A stretch of 64,000 nucleotides of DNA from Schizophyllum amplum (Eukaryota; Basidiomycota; Agaricomycetes; Agaricales; Schizophyllaceae): NCBI GenBank assembly GCA_007026445.1, contig VDMD01000002.1:2418001-2482000 (forward strand), given 5' to 3'. Position 1 is the first letter of the stretch. Every line of letters begins with the position of its first letter. The notes under the pieces were generated by a model. That model saw nothing but the letters and a program-made list of their open reading frames with translations. It had not been told where the DNA came from and did not search any database. Shown piece after piece: positions 19,808 to 31,558 of the stretch. A program made the translations under genes and the position numbers.

Positions 19808-21930
19808 TCACTTGCCGTTTAACTGCGCCTTTGCTGCCCTACATAACATGTCATAGACTGGACCGGATTTGTTGAAACCGCTTTTGTTGTACGAGGCCCG
19901 CCTCAATAGGCGTTCAGACAGCACGTTCGTTGGGCGTCCGGTCCCGCTGGTTGTGCCTTCGATCCCGCTCATCATGCGCCGTACGTCGCTCATTAAGCCA
20001 GCACATTTGTCAGTTGGACGTTCGATCTCCATCGCCAAGCGCTCGAGCACGCTCGGCAGACGTTCGCTGCCGCTCGTCAGGCGTGCGACCTCGCCCGACA
20101 GATACTCGACGCGCTGACCCAGGGACGTATTGTCCTTCTGCAGTGTCGTGTTGCCCTCTTGCAGCGCTAGGATCTCCATGGTCCGAATCCTGTCGCTCTC
20201 CAGGTTCCTGACGTTCTCCAGATTCCTCTCGTTCTCCAGGTTCCTGTCGGTCTCCAAGTTCCGCTGTCTATTGTTCTCCTTCAGCGCTTGCAAATCGGCG
20301 CGCAGCGCATCGACGACGGCCGAGAGTGACAAGTCCGCAGGTTGAGCAACGGGCACCAAGTTCATAGTCGGAGCTTGAGCAGCGGGAACGGCGCTCGCAG
20401 CTTGAACAGAGGGAGCGGGGTCTGCAACTTGAGTCCTGGTAGAAGAGCTCGCCGCTGGAATAGAGGGAGTGGTGCTCCCAATCTGAGTCGTCGCCGCCGC
20501 CTTCAGAGTGCGATTCCCTTCCTTCAGAGCGCGGTTCTCCTCCCCAAAGCGCGATTATGCTCCTCAAGCGCGACGAGCCTAGCAAGTGCGTTCTCGAGCG
20601 GGGAGGTCTCGTAGTCCGTGAGCATGTCCTCGAGCGGCAATGCGTCACTCGGGAACAGTATGTCGTTCGGGGGCAGTATGTCATCCATGGTGTCGTCCGT
20701 CGAGGGCAGCATGTCGTCCGTCGAGAGCAGCATGTCGTCCGAAGAAATCGAGCCATCCTGCTCGAATACGGCGTCTAGCCAGTGGTCGTCGATCGGGACA
20801 GGACGCCGTCGAGGATGAATGCGACGCAGATCAGGCACTTCTTCGTGGTCCGTAGCGGATAGTGAGAGAGGGAACGAGAGTAGAGAACTAGTACCAGAAT
20901 GTGCGATGCGAGCAAAACGTGACTTGGGGATCAGTCGATGATGCATGGTTGGGGAAGAGCCGGACAGAGGCGGAGGCGAGGGCGCGGAAACACGGGGCAT
21001 ATCAATCGACGGCGTCTGACGCCGGTCCAACGCACGCTTCGCCCGTTTAGCAAGGATAGAGCGCGTAGTACTTGAGATTGTAGGCGACCTAGTGGGCTGG
21101 GCAGAGATCTGCTTGCTCAAGTACGTGTCCTGTACTACCCTGCGAGGAGGAAGCGTATCACGCGAGATAGCTGAGGATCGGAAGGCGCGTCTGGATCTCA
21201 TGGTAGCACCGATCGACGTGTAGGGAGACTGTATACTTGTAGAGGAGCGCGTTTTCCGTGTCGAGGATGAGGCGCATACGGTTGACTTTGAGGTGCATAC
21301 AGTCGGCTTTGAGGCGCATACAGTCGAACTTGAAGCGCATACAGTCGAATTTGAAGCGCATATACTCGGTTGTGGGGAGCGTACAGTCGATTGCGGGATG
21401 CGGAGGGCAGGATTGGGAGAGCGTGAGTCTAGTTTAGCGACAGGAATAGTCGAAGGCGATAGTCGAGGTTTCTTGATTTGATGTATCTTCACATCGTCAT
21501 TGCGCTCCTCCTTGAACTTAGATACCTTGCGTTTAGCTGATGAAAGGCTGCCAGTGCCAGGGTTTCTAGAAATGGATGTGGCGGAGAGAGCAGTCGCGCT
21601 AGCAGACGGCGACTTCGGTTCGAGCTTGCAAGTAACGAGACCGTCCATCGAGGACGACGCGGAGTGAGAGTCACAGAGTTGGGTAGAGGTCGTCTCGAGC
21701 AGCGAGCGCTTAGAATCCCTGAGTTGGACAAAAATGGCTGAAGTTCAGTAGAGCGTCGGACCCATTTGGGGCTTTGCAGACCTGGGAAGCCTGATTCAGA
21801 CCAAGCTGTTCAACAGAGGGCGTTGAGACCGGAACCGAGTAAGCCTGAGAGGATTCAGAAATGCCGATGAAGTTCCGCAGGAGGTCCGCCGAGAGAGCTG
21901 GCGATGACGGTGGGAGGAGAGGGACATCGA
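19808..21930 (-). pseudogene. Coiled-coil, Ser/Thr-rich protein with apparent frameshift
   Basis: The 5' part (minus strand, roughly 21930-20524) encodes VPLLPPSSPALSADLLRNFI, then after a 62-nt intron a Ser/Thr-rich basic region with STVCASxSTVCAS repeats, and SSDDMLLSTDDMLPSTDD repeats. At about 20545 the frame ENALARLVALEEHNRALG runs into a stop. The adjacent frame continues as EENRALKEGNRTLKAAATTQ and stays open to 19808 through RNLETDRNLENERNLENVRN. The heptad pattern is continuous across the break, so a single-base loss in TTTGGGGAGG (or a sequencing error in a G run) is the simplest reading. No family is recognised, and the first exon upstream of 21930 is not resolved. Confidence 0.45.
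21272..21376 (-). repeat. 21-bp coding tandem repeat
   Basis: Five units with an exact 21-bp period (gcgcatac core at 21272, 21293, 21314, 21335 and 21356). They encode a seven-residue repeat of the form STVCASK on the minus strand. Confidence 0.85.
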
Positions 21931-22101
21931 TGGGCTGTAATCAATGTCATGCCATTGTTCTCGCTTCGGCAGGAACAGGCGGCCGTGACTCCCATGACGT
22001 CGCCCGTTCGCCGGCGGTGTAACGTCCGGATCAAACGCGCTCCGTTCGGGACCGGTGCAGCCGCGCAAAAGCCAAAGCAAACAGGCGCCCAAGAGGCGCT
22101 C

Positions 22102-22783
22102 ATGGCAGACGCGTCGACGTCGTATGCGACAGCTGCAGATGAAGCCCAAATAGCCCAGCGCCCCGAGGACGCCGCGCGCGTGAATCTCCCCTTCCCTGAC
22201 CGCCTCTGGATTGTCCCCCTCGGCGCGTCTGCGCTGGGCACGCTCATTGGCATACGGCGCGGCGGGCGACACGCCTCCCTGCAGTACAAGGCCGAGAACG
22301 CGCACAGGCCCCCGCGCACCGTCGGCGGCTGGTACTTTTACCACAAGACCAAGAACTACAAGGTGATCCTCGGCGCACTGAGCCAGGGCGGGCGCACGGG
22401 GCCTCTCGTAGGCGCGATCGCCGGCACGTACGTCTTCTCCGAGGAGCTCGTGGAGCGCGCCGGGTGGGGGGACGTAAAAGCTGTCGTCGCTGGGCTCGGG
22501 ACGTCAGCCGCGGTCAGCGCCGTCTGTGAGTGTTCTGTCGTGCTCGGGGCCAATCTGCTGACCGCCGTGCCCCACAGATCGGCTGCCGTGGTACACGATG
22601 AAGCGTACGATGGGTCTGGGGCTCATGGGGGGATGTATGATGCAGGGCCTTTACATGGCCATCGCCTGGGCCGAAGTGCAGGCGAGGGTCGAGCGTGCCC
22701 AGCGTGAGGCGCGGGAGCGGGAGGAGGCGCATGCCGCTGCGTCGGAAAAATCAGGCCTCACTACGGCGATTACACCTGGCTAG
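22102..22783 (+). CDS. Small glycine-rich multi-pass membrane protein
   Basis: Two exons split by a 52-nt intron (GTGAGT...CCCCACAG) after VSAV; the second begins YRLPWYTMKRTMGLGLMGG. There are four hydrophobic, Gly/Ala-rich segments: LWIVPLGASALGTLIGI, TGPLVGAIAGTYVFSEEL, VKAVVAGLGTSAAVSAV and MGLGLMGGCMMQGLYMAIAW. The conserved-looking loop is GGWYFYHKTKNYKVILGALS, and the C terminus is charged and helical. Size, four segments and glycine zippers recall Tim17/HIG1-like mitochondrial inner-membrane proteins, but no diagnostic motif confirms this. An upstream in-frame ATG at 21904 exists; 22102 is preferred because the extra N terminus lacks family-like composition. Confidence 0.55.
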
Positions 22784-22971
22784 GTATCGTACCTTGCTTT
22801 TGCCGGTCGAGGGGGAACCCAGGCCCGTAGGAGCATACAGGCCATATTTGTTACCAATACAAGTAATTCTGATGCTCCACTTTCCGGGGAGGTGAACCGC
22901 GGGGAAGGAGTGATATCATGCAGTCCATCTCTTGAACCCGACCGCCATCTACAGATCTACTTTCAATCGCG

Positions 22972-25638
22972 ATGCTCAAGCTCTGGCCTTCGTCGCCGCA
23001 GCCGCTCGCGCTCGACTCGCAGCTCACGCCAAAGCCCCAGCGGGTCGAGCGCAATCCTTTTGACACAGAGCCCAAGGCGCCGTCCACACCAACTGGCGCC
23101 GGCTCCGGCTCCTTCCACCACCGTCTGCTGAGCAGAGGCCCGCCGTCACCCATCGGCCCCGGTCTGCAGTTGGGCGCGCCCGCCGTAGATCCGGGAGCCG
23201 GTGATGTGACGCCCCTCGGCTCATCACACCTTCAACCGCAACACAACCTCCATCCCTCGTTCGCAGCCGCCCTTCCCACGACCCAGCTATCCCTTAATGC
23301 GCCCGAATTCGCCATGTCCTCTCCCCCGAAGACCGCCAACAAACGTTCAGATCTCCCCTCAGCGCCATCGCCATCGTCCACCGCGCAGCAGTCAAGCTCC
23401 GCCGGCCCCTCCGCCTCCAAGGGCCAGATCCACGTAAAACTCATCCAAGCCCGCGGCCTCAACGTCAGCTCCTCAGCCGCACGCCCCTACGTCGTCGTCA
23501 CCTACGAGCAGTCAGAGTTCGTCTCCCGCGACCCCACGGATGAGACGGATAAGGAGGTCCGCGGCGTCCCCAGGACCACCAACGGCGCAAGCACTCCCGT
23601 TTACCCTCCACCCGCCTCCTCCTCCTCGACAGCCCTCGCCGCCCTTGGCAAGGTCTCCGCCGCTATGGACAAGGCCGCCAGCGGTTTCAAGAGCACGAAC
23701 ACATCCCCCGCTTCCTCCGTCTCCAGCGACAAGTCGCTTTTCGGCCGTGTCTCAGCCCACAATCCCGTCTGGAAGCATGAGGTATCCTTGTGCGTGCCCT
23801 CCTGCCCTCTCGCCAGTGCTTCGCTTACCTAGAAAAAACTTCCCATAGCGACGTCACATCATCGAAATCGCACATCACTTTCAGCGTGTACGATCGCGCC
23901 CAGCAAGACCAGGGCTTCCTGGGTATGCTCCAGATAACACCGGCTCTCGTACACGAGCACACCGTCGACCAGTGGTACAAGTGCGTGCACACACGGGCGT
24001 CATATACCCATTACTCACACGCTAGTACAGGCTCCGCCCATGCGAGAATGAGACAGTAACCGGCGAGATGCGCGTGCAGATTACATACGAGATGTACAAG
24101 GTGCGCGTGCGACTCCAGGCCTCGACTTTCGCTAATGTCCATGCAGACCAAGCGCCCGCTGACGCCACGCGACTTCGAGTTCCTCAAGCTCATCGGTCGG
24201 GGCACGTTCGGGAAGGTCTTGCAGGTCCGTAAGAAGGACACCAAGCGCATCTACGCCATGAAGATTCTCTCCAAGCGCGAGATCGTGCAGAAGAAGGAGG
24301 TCGCGCACACGATCGGCGAGCGCAAGATCCTTCAACGCTCCCTGGAATCGCCCTTCCTCGTGGGCCTCAAGTTTTCGTTCCAAACCGAGACCGACCTCTA
24401 CCTCGTCACGGACTTCAAGAGTGGCGGTGAACTGTTCTGGCATCTTCAGCGGGAAACACGGTTTTCTGAAGAGCGCGCACGCTTCTATATCGCGGAGCTC
24501 GTCCTCGCCCTCGAACATCTCCACAAGTACAACATCGTCTACCGCGACCTCAAGCCCGAGAACATCCTTCTCGACGCCACCGGCCACGTTGCACTCTGCG
24601 ACTTCGGTTTGAGTAAGGCCGATCTGCGCCCGGACGAGCTCACCACGACGTTCTGCGGTACTACGGAGTACCTCGCGCCGGAGATCTTGCTCGACGAGCA
24701 CGGCTACTCGAAGATCGTCGACTTCTGGAGTTTGGGTGTATTGCTGTTCGAAATGTGCTGTGGTTGGAGCCCGTTCTATGCGGAAGACACGCAGCAGATG
24801 TACAAGAACATTTGCTTCGGTAAGATCCGCTTCCCGCGTGGTGTCATCGGCGAGGAGGGCAAGTCGTTCGTCAAGGGGGTGAGTCTATTTCTCTCGTCAT
24901 ATAAACTCACGTCTGACATACCCGCAGCTCCTCACGCGGAATCCCAAGAACCGTCTCGGCGCTACGCGCGACGCCGATGAGCTCAAGGAGCACCCGTTCT
25001 TCAAGTCCATCGACTGGAATCTTCTCGCGCTCAAGCAGATTACTCCGCCCTTCAAGCCACTCATCGACTCTGACGAGAGCACGGCCAACTTTGACACGGA
25101 GTTCACGAACGCGGACATCAGCGAGATCATTGGCGACGACACGGAGAGCGAGATCGATGAGGACGACCCCAGCGAGGCGTGGGTCAGCCAAAGCCTGAGC
25201 GAGTCGGGCGGCCACATGCCCCTCGGGCCGCTTGGGCAGGAGAGGACAGACCCGAAGAGCCCGGCGCTCAGTCGAAGCGCCAGCGGGCGGGGGACCCCTC
25301 CACCGGAGAAGGCGGAGAAGACAGAGAAGGGAAGTGGGAGCAGCGGCAAGGGGGGTGGGATCGAGATCAAGCAGAAGAAGCAGCGGAAGGCTGCGACGCA
25401 GGAGTCGCCCTTGACGTCGAGCGTGCAGGAGAAGTTCAAGGGCTTCACGTACTCTGGGGAGGGGAGCGTGTTGAACGGGAGCGCCATGGCTGGGAGAAGG
25501 GGTGCGGAAAGTGGAGGGGAGGAGGAGGGCCCAGAGCCGACCACGGAGGACGAGATTGACGATACGGGCAAGAGCGCCGGGCGGTACTCGAAGACGCGGA
25601 GAAGAAAGGGCCTGGAATTCACAGGGTTGGATGACTGA
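22972..25638 (+). CDS. SCH9: Sch9-type AGC protein kinase with C2 domain
   Basis: A Pro/Ser-rich N terminus is followed by a C2 domain (GQIHVKLIQARGLNVSSSAA, RPYVVVTYEQSEFVS, then HITFSVYDRAQQDQGFLGML). The kinase domain has a glycine loop IGRGTFGKVLQVRKKDTKRI, AMKIL, catalytic YRDLKPENILL, CDFGLS and a T-loop TFCGTTEYLAPEILL. The C-terminal AGC extension ends in the hydrophobic motif FKGFTY, the likely TORC1 target in Sch9. C2 plus AGC kinase in this order defines Sch9/SckA, the nutrient-signalling S6K/Akt-like kinase. Introns lie near 23790-23850, 23980-24030, 24100-24145 and 24880-24927. A lineage-specific acidic/Gly-rich insert precedes the hydrophobic motif. Confidence 0.93.
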
Positions 25639-26263
25639 TGTTAGTGAGGATTTGCTCTTGGTGAGTGTCCTTTGTTTGGCCTACGTTGCGAGGAGTTTGT
25701 TGACGGGAGTTTGCTTCAGGGTTTCTCTTATTTCCTGCTCTTATGTTCTCGGCTAATGCGTACTGCGCCGGGAACCTCGATTGTATAAACCATAGGCTAA
25801 GCACCTTGCATTAGTGTGTTTCGTTCCGCAAGATGAAGTGTACCACAATAATTATACAGCACCGGACATATAGACCACACTCTTCACGTCCTTGAACTTG
25901 CTTGAAGTGCTTGAGCTGGGGAAGGAACGCACGATACATGTACAAATGCTGAGAACAATGGCCAACAAGGCGGTCGTCCGGAGCCACGCGTGAACCTCGC
26001 CGGTCAAGCGCCGCATTACATTGGCTCCTAAGTACCCGTATCTGTGCGGAGACGCGGGGCACTCGTGTGGTCCGGAACACAAGCGACGTTATTTTGGACG
26101 GGACCCGAGGAGAGCGGCATGAAGGCCGAGGATTGCGTCTCCTGTCGGCGCCTATATAAGAGTGATCTGATAAGATACAGCCGCGCTGCCGGACCTCCGC
26201 GTCGACTCCTCAATATCAATCATTGAAGCCATGTCTCTGTACGCCGTCTTATAGTCCGCCGCC
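25639..26263. other. Intergenic region between SCH9 and APD1
   Basis: Contains the SCH9 3' region and APD1 promoter. A minus-strand frame at 25852-26082 ends with one hydrophobic segment (TTALLAIVLSICTCIVRSF) and could be the last exon of a tiny membrane protein, but no supporting start or partner exon was found. Confidence 0.3.
26153..26160 (+). promoter_or_regulatory. TATA box of APD1-like gene
   Basis: TATATAAG 104-111 bp upstream of the ATG at 26264. Confidence 0.55.
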
Positions 26264-27704
26264 ATGAACGTCTGGACTGACCATCTTCTCCGCTCTCTGT
26301 CCTCGTACCCCCTCGTACGATACGTGACTAACCTTTGGCGCCTCATCTGGACTTCACCCTATTCCTATTCCCCTCTCTACTTCGTGATGATGCAAAGACT
26401 GCGCGGTTTAAAGTCGACTATCCTGGGTCAGGATACGAACAAGTCGCACATTGCGCACGAGCTTGAAGAGGGCTCGGTGCCCATCGACGCCGAGGCAGCG
26501 TGCCGATCGTGCGCGGATCCTTGCGACGCAGGTGCGCAGACGCCTCCCTCCCACATCCAGCAGTTACTGAGCAATAGCGTAGGCCACGACGAGTACCCAT
26601 CCAAGTTCGATGTTGACATGGAGACACGCATGCTGGGCTCCGTGAAGCCATACCGACGTCAGGTGCGAGGCGCCTCCTTCCACTCCTCATTCTCAACTCA
26701 CGAGTGCATAGGTGGTGATCTCGACAGGGAAGGAGGACTGGGCACGGGAGGTGACGGACGTCAAGGGGACCCTTGCCGCGTACCTCGGCAGCGTTCACAC
26801 TACCAAGCCTTCGAGGGGCACACATGCAGGGATCGGCAGCCCACCAAAGCACGTCGACGGTGTCTTCGCCGCAGAGAACGGGGGACGCTTGTCCGTGCTC
26901 AACGGGAGCCACGCCACCCTGAGCGACGACCAGGACCAGGAGACCGTGCTCATCTTTCCCGACTACACGCTCGTGACTGGTGTGTCAGCTAGCGAGGCGG
27001 CTGCGCAGGCACTGTACGATGCAGCCCTTTCACCCAGCGCCCTCCCCGGCCATCTCACGGGCGATATGCACACATGGGTCATTCCATACAGCTGCGTCAT
27101 CCTCCTCTGTACGTGCACCGTTCCGTAAAGCGCTCGTAAGATGTTGCTGACGGCAGCGCGCAGGCTCTCATAAGCGGCGGGACAACCGGTGCTCTATCGC
27201 AGCGAAGACTCTGGAACACTGCTTCTGCCATGCATTGTCGAGCGCAGGCTGGCAGGCCGACACACGACTAGAGGACCCCACAGCACTCATGGTGCGACTT
27301 TCTGCTTCGCGTTTTGACAAAAATGCTGAGCTTGCCAGGGCAGCGACCCTCTTGAAGCTTTCACGGGCACGGCTGAGGAGAAGGAAGCGCACGTCAAGGA
27401 GCAACTCAAGAGCTTGCGAACAGAGAAGCGCGCTCTCGTATTGAAGAACTCGCACACAGGCGGGCACAGATACGCGGGGAACTGCATCGTGAGTGGCGAA
27501 CGTGGCTGTCGCGTTCCTCCGGGTTAACGAGTCACACAGATTTACACGCCCGCGGGGCAGGGTGTCTGGTACGGTCGTGTAACGCCACACGAGGTCGACA
27601 TGATCGTGAAGACCACTTTAGAAGGTGGCAAGGTGCTACCCTCACTCCTCCGTGGCGGTGTCAACATCGCGAAGCCGGGGTGTCACTCCCTGCATGAGTG
27701 GTAG
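26264..27704 (+). CDS. APD1: Apd1-like sucrase/ferredoxin-family Fe-S protein
   Basis: Five exons. The N-terminal part has an export-like hydrophobic stretch (SSYPLVRYVTNLWRLIW) and AACRSCADPC. It is followed by VVISTGKEDWAREVTDVKGT, VLIFPDYTLVTG, then SHKRRDNRCSIAAKTLEHCF. The last exons give EKRALVLKNSHTGGHRYAGN and IYTPAGQGVWYGRVTPHEVD, ending in VLPSLLRGGVNIAKPG. The CSHKRRDNRC and HxGGHRYAGN blocks are signatures of the Apd1 family of thioredoxin-fold 2Fe-2S proteins, whose members use Cys/His ligands and affect actin patches and redox homeostasis in yeast. The intron at about 27290-27357 removes a stretch of stops. Confidence 0.85.
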
Positions 27705-28493
27705 AATGACGCTTTAGATGACACCGAGCCTCATATTTAGTTTGCTGGAGCAGCGCCAGCGGCATGCAGTCAATGGACGATTCAATGAGCCGTGCGCGGG
27801 TTGGAACTTCGCCGTTCTGTACAGAGCTAGCATGAAATCAGAATAATCAGCAATCGTCAAGAAAGTTACAGTCTAATATCTGGCGACGACTGTCAGACGC
27901 CACAGCAGTACTCAAGTCAAGAGGCAAGAACGACGCCAGGGAATTCTGTTTCCGTCCTCGAGCGCGACCCAGTCGGAGTTGTCGCTGTTCTGATTTTGTC
28001 CTGCTGTTCTTGTTCGAATGCCACGGAAATCCCAACTAACGCGCTGTTGATTGTTCAAGCTCAAGCGATGTAGAAAATGTGTGGAGATGGGTGAGTGAGA
28101 GGGGTCACAGTCCTTTCAGATAGGACCCAGCTTGCATGACCGTATTGCGACTCACCCAGACCACGCTTCAGCGGCCTCAAGTGAGCGGATAAACAGGCAA
28201 GACACAAGGATCACCAGCCTACCACTTCCTGGAGTCTCCGTACCTGTGCACCTTGAAAGACGTGATATCTTTCACTGCCTACCGCCGTCGTTACTCATGA
28301 ATATTGAATGTTCCTGCTCGTGGATGTAACGCAAAGTGCTGCATTCGAACACAATAATACATATGCATCAGCGGCCATAGATCTGAAATCAAGCAACGAC
28401 ACCTCGATATATCAAGCGTGATGCATTGATGTGCACTGGGTGAACTTCCTTCCCTTACAGTGCATCAACTCACTTGGCGACGCGCCCACATCA
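27705..28493. other. Gene-poor interval
   Basis: Between the convergent APD1-like and IKS1-like genes. It is about 790 bp long with only short, compositionally unremarkable frames (27847-28035 minus, 28132-28329 plus). No repeat or RNA gene is recognised. Confidence 0.4.
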
Positions 28494-31189
28494 CTATGCC
28501 TGTGTGAACCACCCCGAGAACCGCCGACACGTACAGGCTATCGAACCAGGTGTCTGCCACAGCCAGAACCAGAACGATTATCAGAATTGGCGGCCCGACG
28601 CATTCGAGCGTTCCGCCAGGACAAATGGTGGTAAGCGAGTAGATCTGTCATGCGCTTTGAGCAAGCCTCGCATGATTCTCAAGCACTACAACACTCACCT
28701 TCACGATCAGCAACACGCTCTTGACAGTTCGCCCGAGCACGGTGCGCGCTACCCGTCCTCTGCGATCCTGAGGCGCGAGGTCCTCAGACCCTCGAAGTTG
28801 CAGCAATGGCGTCTTCTCATTCGGCGTATCCGGCAGGTCTTCTGAGTCGGAAATCGAGCTCACGCTGTCGGTATCGGGTGCCTGTGCCCTGTTGCTCATG
28901 ATGCTGACAGACAGCGCACTCTTCTCGCTGTCCGAGCTCGAGCGCCGCCGGAACGAAGGTATCAGCGTCGACGTTGGCTCACGGGAGGGCGAGGGCGTCG
29001 GTCGAGCGATCAGTGGGTCTAGCTGAGTGCGCCCACGTCAGCGACATACAGCTGCAAGTGCGGATCGGGCAACCGCACCTGTCCCATGCGCACCGCACTC
29101 AGCACCTTCTCGCAGCTCGGCCGACCACCGGGTGTCGGGTTGAGCAAGCTTTCGAGTAGTATCAGGTAGGCGCGCGGAAGTCGGCGCGACTTGAAAGAAG
29201 TGGAGTGCAGTGGTGTCTTCTTGAAGCTGAATGAAACGTCAATAGGTTGTCCTCCCTAGGACCTCCCTGACCACAACCACCGGCAACTTACCCCGGATAC
29301 CCAAGGACCTCCGCCTGCAACCTATCCATCTTCTCGCCTTCACCCATTTTGCTGTCCGCGTCGCCTTCTGAGCCGTCGGACGAGAAGCGGTATGGGAGCC
29401 TGAAGAATAAGATCTTGTGCAGGAGCATCCCCAGGGACCACATGTCCGTCTTGCTGTCCACGGAGCCCAAAATACCTGTTCTCGGCGAAGGTAGTGATTC
29501 AGGGGACGTGTATTCGAGACTGCGTTGCGGTCAGTCAGTCGGTGTCGTATAGGAGAAATATCACAACAGGAAAAATCGCGACAGATACGCACGTTCCAGT
29601 GTTCCCACTGCGCGAGAGGGACGACGCGTTCAGCATGTCACGAGATGTCCCGAAGTCAGAAAGCATTGCGCGCGGGCTGTATGGCCATGAGTTCTCAGGC
29701 CTCGGATTCTTCACGCAAACGCACATAATTCTTCCCACATCCCAAGTCAACAACACGTTGCCCGGCTTCAAATCCAGATGAAGAATTGACTTGGCATGCT
29801 GCGCGGGTTAGCCTACCTGCTCTGATATTTTGGACGGCATGAGAGCTCACCAAGAACCCCAGTCCTTCCACCACATCCCCAAATAAGCTCTTCACCTCCT
29901 CCGCGCTCAACAGGTGTATTGCCTTCCACGCTGCCTCCCGCCGCCGCCGGTCCCCCATACCCATACGCGCCTGAATGCGCTCTCGTTCCTCGGGCGGGGC
30001 ACGCTGGAAGGCACGGAAAGCTTTGATACGTGCGGCGCGGGACATCCGGCTGACGTCAATTTCCTCAGGCGGCTCGTCGCGCGAGTCCGTCATCGCCTCG
30101 GGCTGCGCGAACGGGTCCGACGGCGAGGTTACAGGGTGGAAGTGGACGTGTCGCACCGCCTTGCCCTGCCGCAGGTCGATGAGATCGTCCAGACTGGCAA
30201 GAATGCCGCTCAGTAAAGGAACTCGTGATCATGGTCAAGCAACTCACCTGCCACCTTCGGCCCACTGCATGAGGACGCTAGAGGTACAGGTGTCAGCGGG
30301 TGTCGAGCATGGCATGCGAAGTGCAGGCTCACTGGAGGGTTGGTATTCGGGGGCCAAAGGGGGAGAACTGAGCTGTCTCCAGCCATGAGTGACTGTGGCA
30401 TGGTCAGAGGTAGTTGGTTGGTGGGGGATGGGACTTACTGGTATGTGATGATGTTTGGATGATGAAGTTGCTCGAGCAGACGAATCTGTGCAGACGATGA
30501 GCGTCGCTGTATACATGAAGAAGCGGTACTCGCCTCTCGCAGAATCTTGATCAGGTACGAATGCGACTCGCCAACCGCGATCTTCTTAACTGCGAAGTGA
30601 CCGAGGGGATTGCCATCCAGCATATGCTACAGGCGCATTAGCATATTCATCTGGGTTACAGTATGTACCAGCGCACCTGACATAGATACACGCTGCCGTT
30701 CGCGCCCATCCCCAGCTTCTCCTCCTCTTGGAAGAACGTCTGGAAGTAGCCCTCCGCCATGGTTTCCTTCGGGAACGCACGCGTATCTGGAACTTCCTCG
30801 ACGTCAGACCCAGCATCTGACAAGGCTGCCGAGCCCAGGCTGGACGATGACTCCGCATTCGCGATACTGAGCAACTCGAAGTAGTTCGGTGCGCGCGCGG
30901 TCCCGTCCTCCCCTCCGTCCATGGGCTCAAAGCGCTCTTCATGTACGTCGATATTATGGTGTTCTTGCACGAGGGGCTCAAAGCCCTCAGGCAGGTCCTG
31001 TCTGCAGTACGGACATCGGCGTGAGGCGAGGTCGGCGGATGGGCGGATGGAAAGCGCGTGGGAGCGCGGATGGTAAAGCACGATCTGGTTGTCGTGCTGG
31101 AGGATGGGGCGCCATTCGGATGCCGAGCTTCCAATAAAGGAGACGACGGCGCGTGTGTTCGGTGTCTCTGGCGGGCTAACGGTCGCCAT
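28494..31189 (-). CDS. IKS1: IKS1-like protein kinase with C-terminal membrane anchor
   Basis: The N terminus (MATVSPPETPNTRAVVSFIG) leads to a CPYCRQDLP zinc-ribbon-like knuckle, as in Iks1. The kinase domain is spread over several exons: glycine loop EKLGMGANGSVYLCQ, FAVKKIAVGESHSYLIKILR, IRLLEQLHHPNIITYQHSW, a large charged insertion (AFQRAPPEERERIQARMGMG), catalytic HAKSILHLDLKPGNVLL, SDFGTS and an activation segment ending in YTSPESL. After the kinase, a Ser-rich region leads to KSVLLIVKIYSLTTICPGG and a strongly hydrophobic ILIIVLVLAVADTWFDSLYV before the stop. One intron (about 56 nt) at the 3' side removes an in-frame stop near 29027. Confidence 0.85.
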
Positions 31190-31558
31190 CGCTGCCGAAG
31201 CAAAGTGCGGGGGCGCGTGCAGGAGGCAAGGTCGTAACGCGAACACGTAAAGAACAATGAAAACCTAACTAGGAAGGCACTGTTCGTCGACCGACGTTTC
31301 TTCCAGAATTCTTCAGACAAGTAGATGGGAGACCCTGATTAATACACCCTATATACCCTTCACAAAAGCGAACGTATTCCAAAGTATTTGTCTACATGCA
31401 CCGGTAACGCTCCTGGTGTCTACGCCAGAGAGAAGAAGCCATACGCGGACGGGGAGGTGCAGACCCTCTGCTGCACGCCACACGTTTCCAACGCACGACT
31501 CATCACCGTTCCTGACGCGTTCGCCACTCAAAGATTGCCATCCATCGCTTTTCACGAT
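31190..31558. other. Promoter of IKS1-like gene and 3' flank of the secreted-protein gene
   Basis: No gene is seen. A minus-strand frame at 31349-31555 has no supporting features. Confidence 0.35.

Noticed and set aside
19808..20365. Separate gene starting at the internal Met 20365
   Set aside because: The same frame is open and of coding character well upstream, to about 20550, so it is the 3' part of the frameshifted gene.
25852..26082. Tiny membrane protein on the minus strand
   Set aside because: One hydrophobic segment only, no supported start or partner exon and no recognised family.
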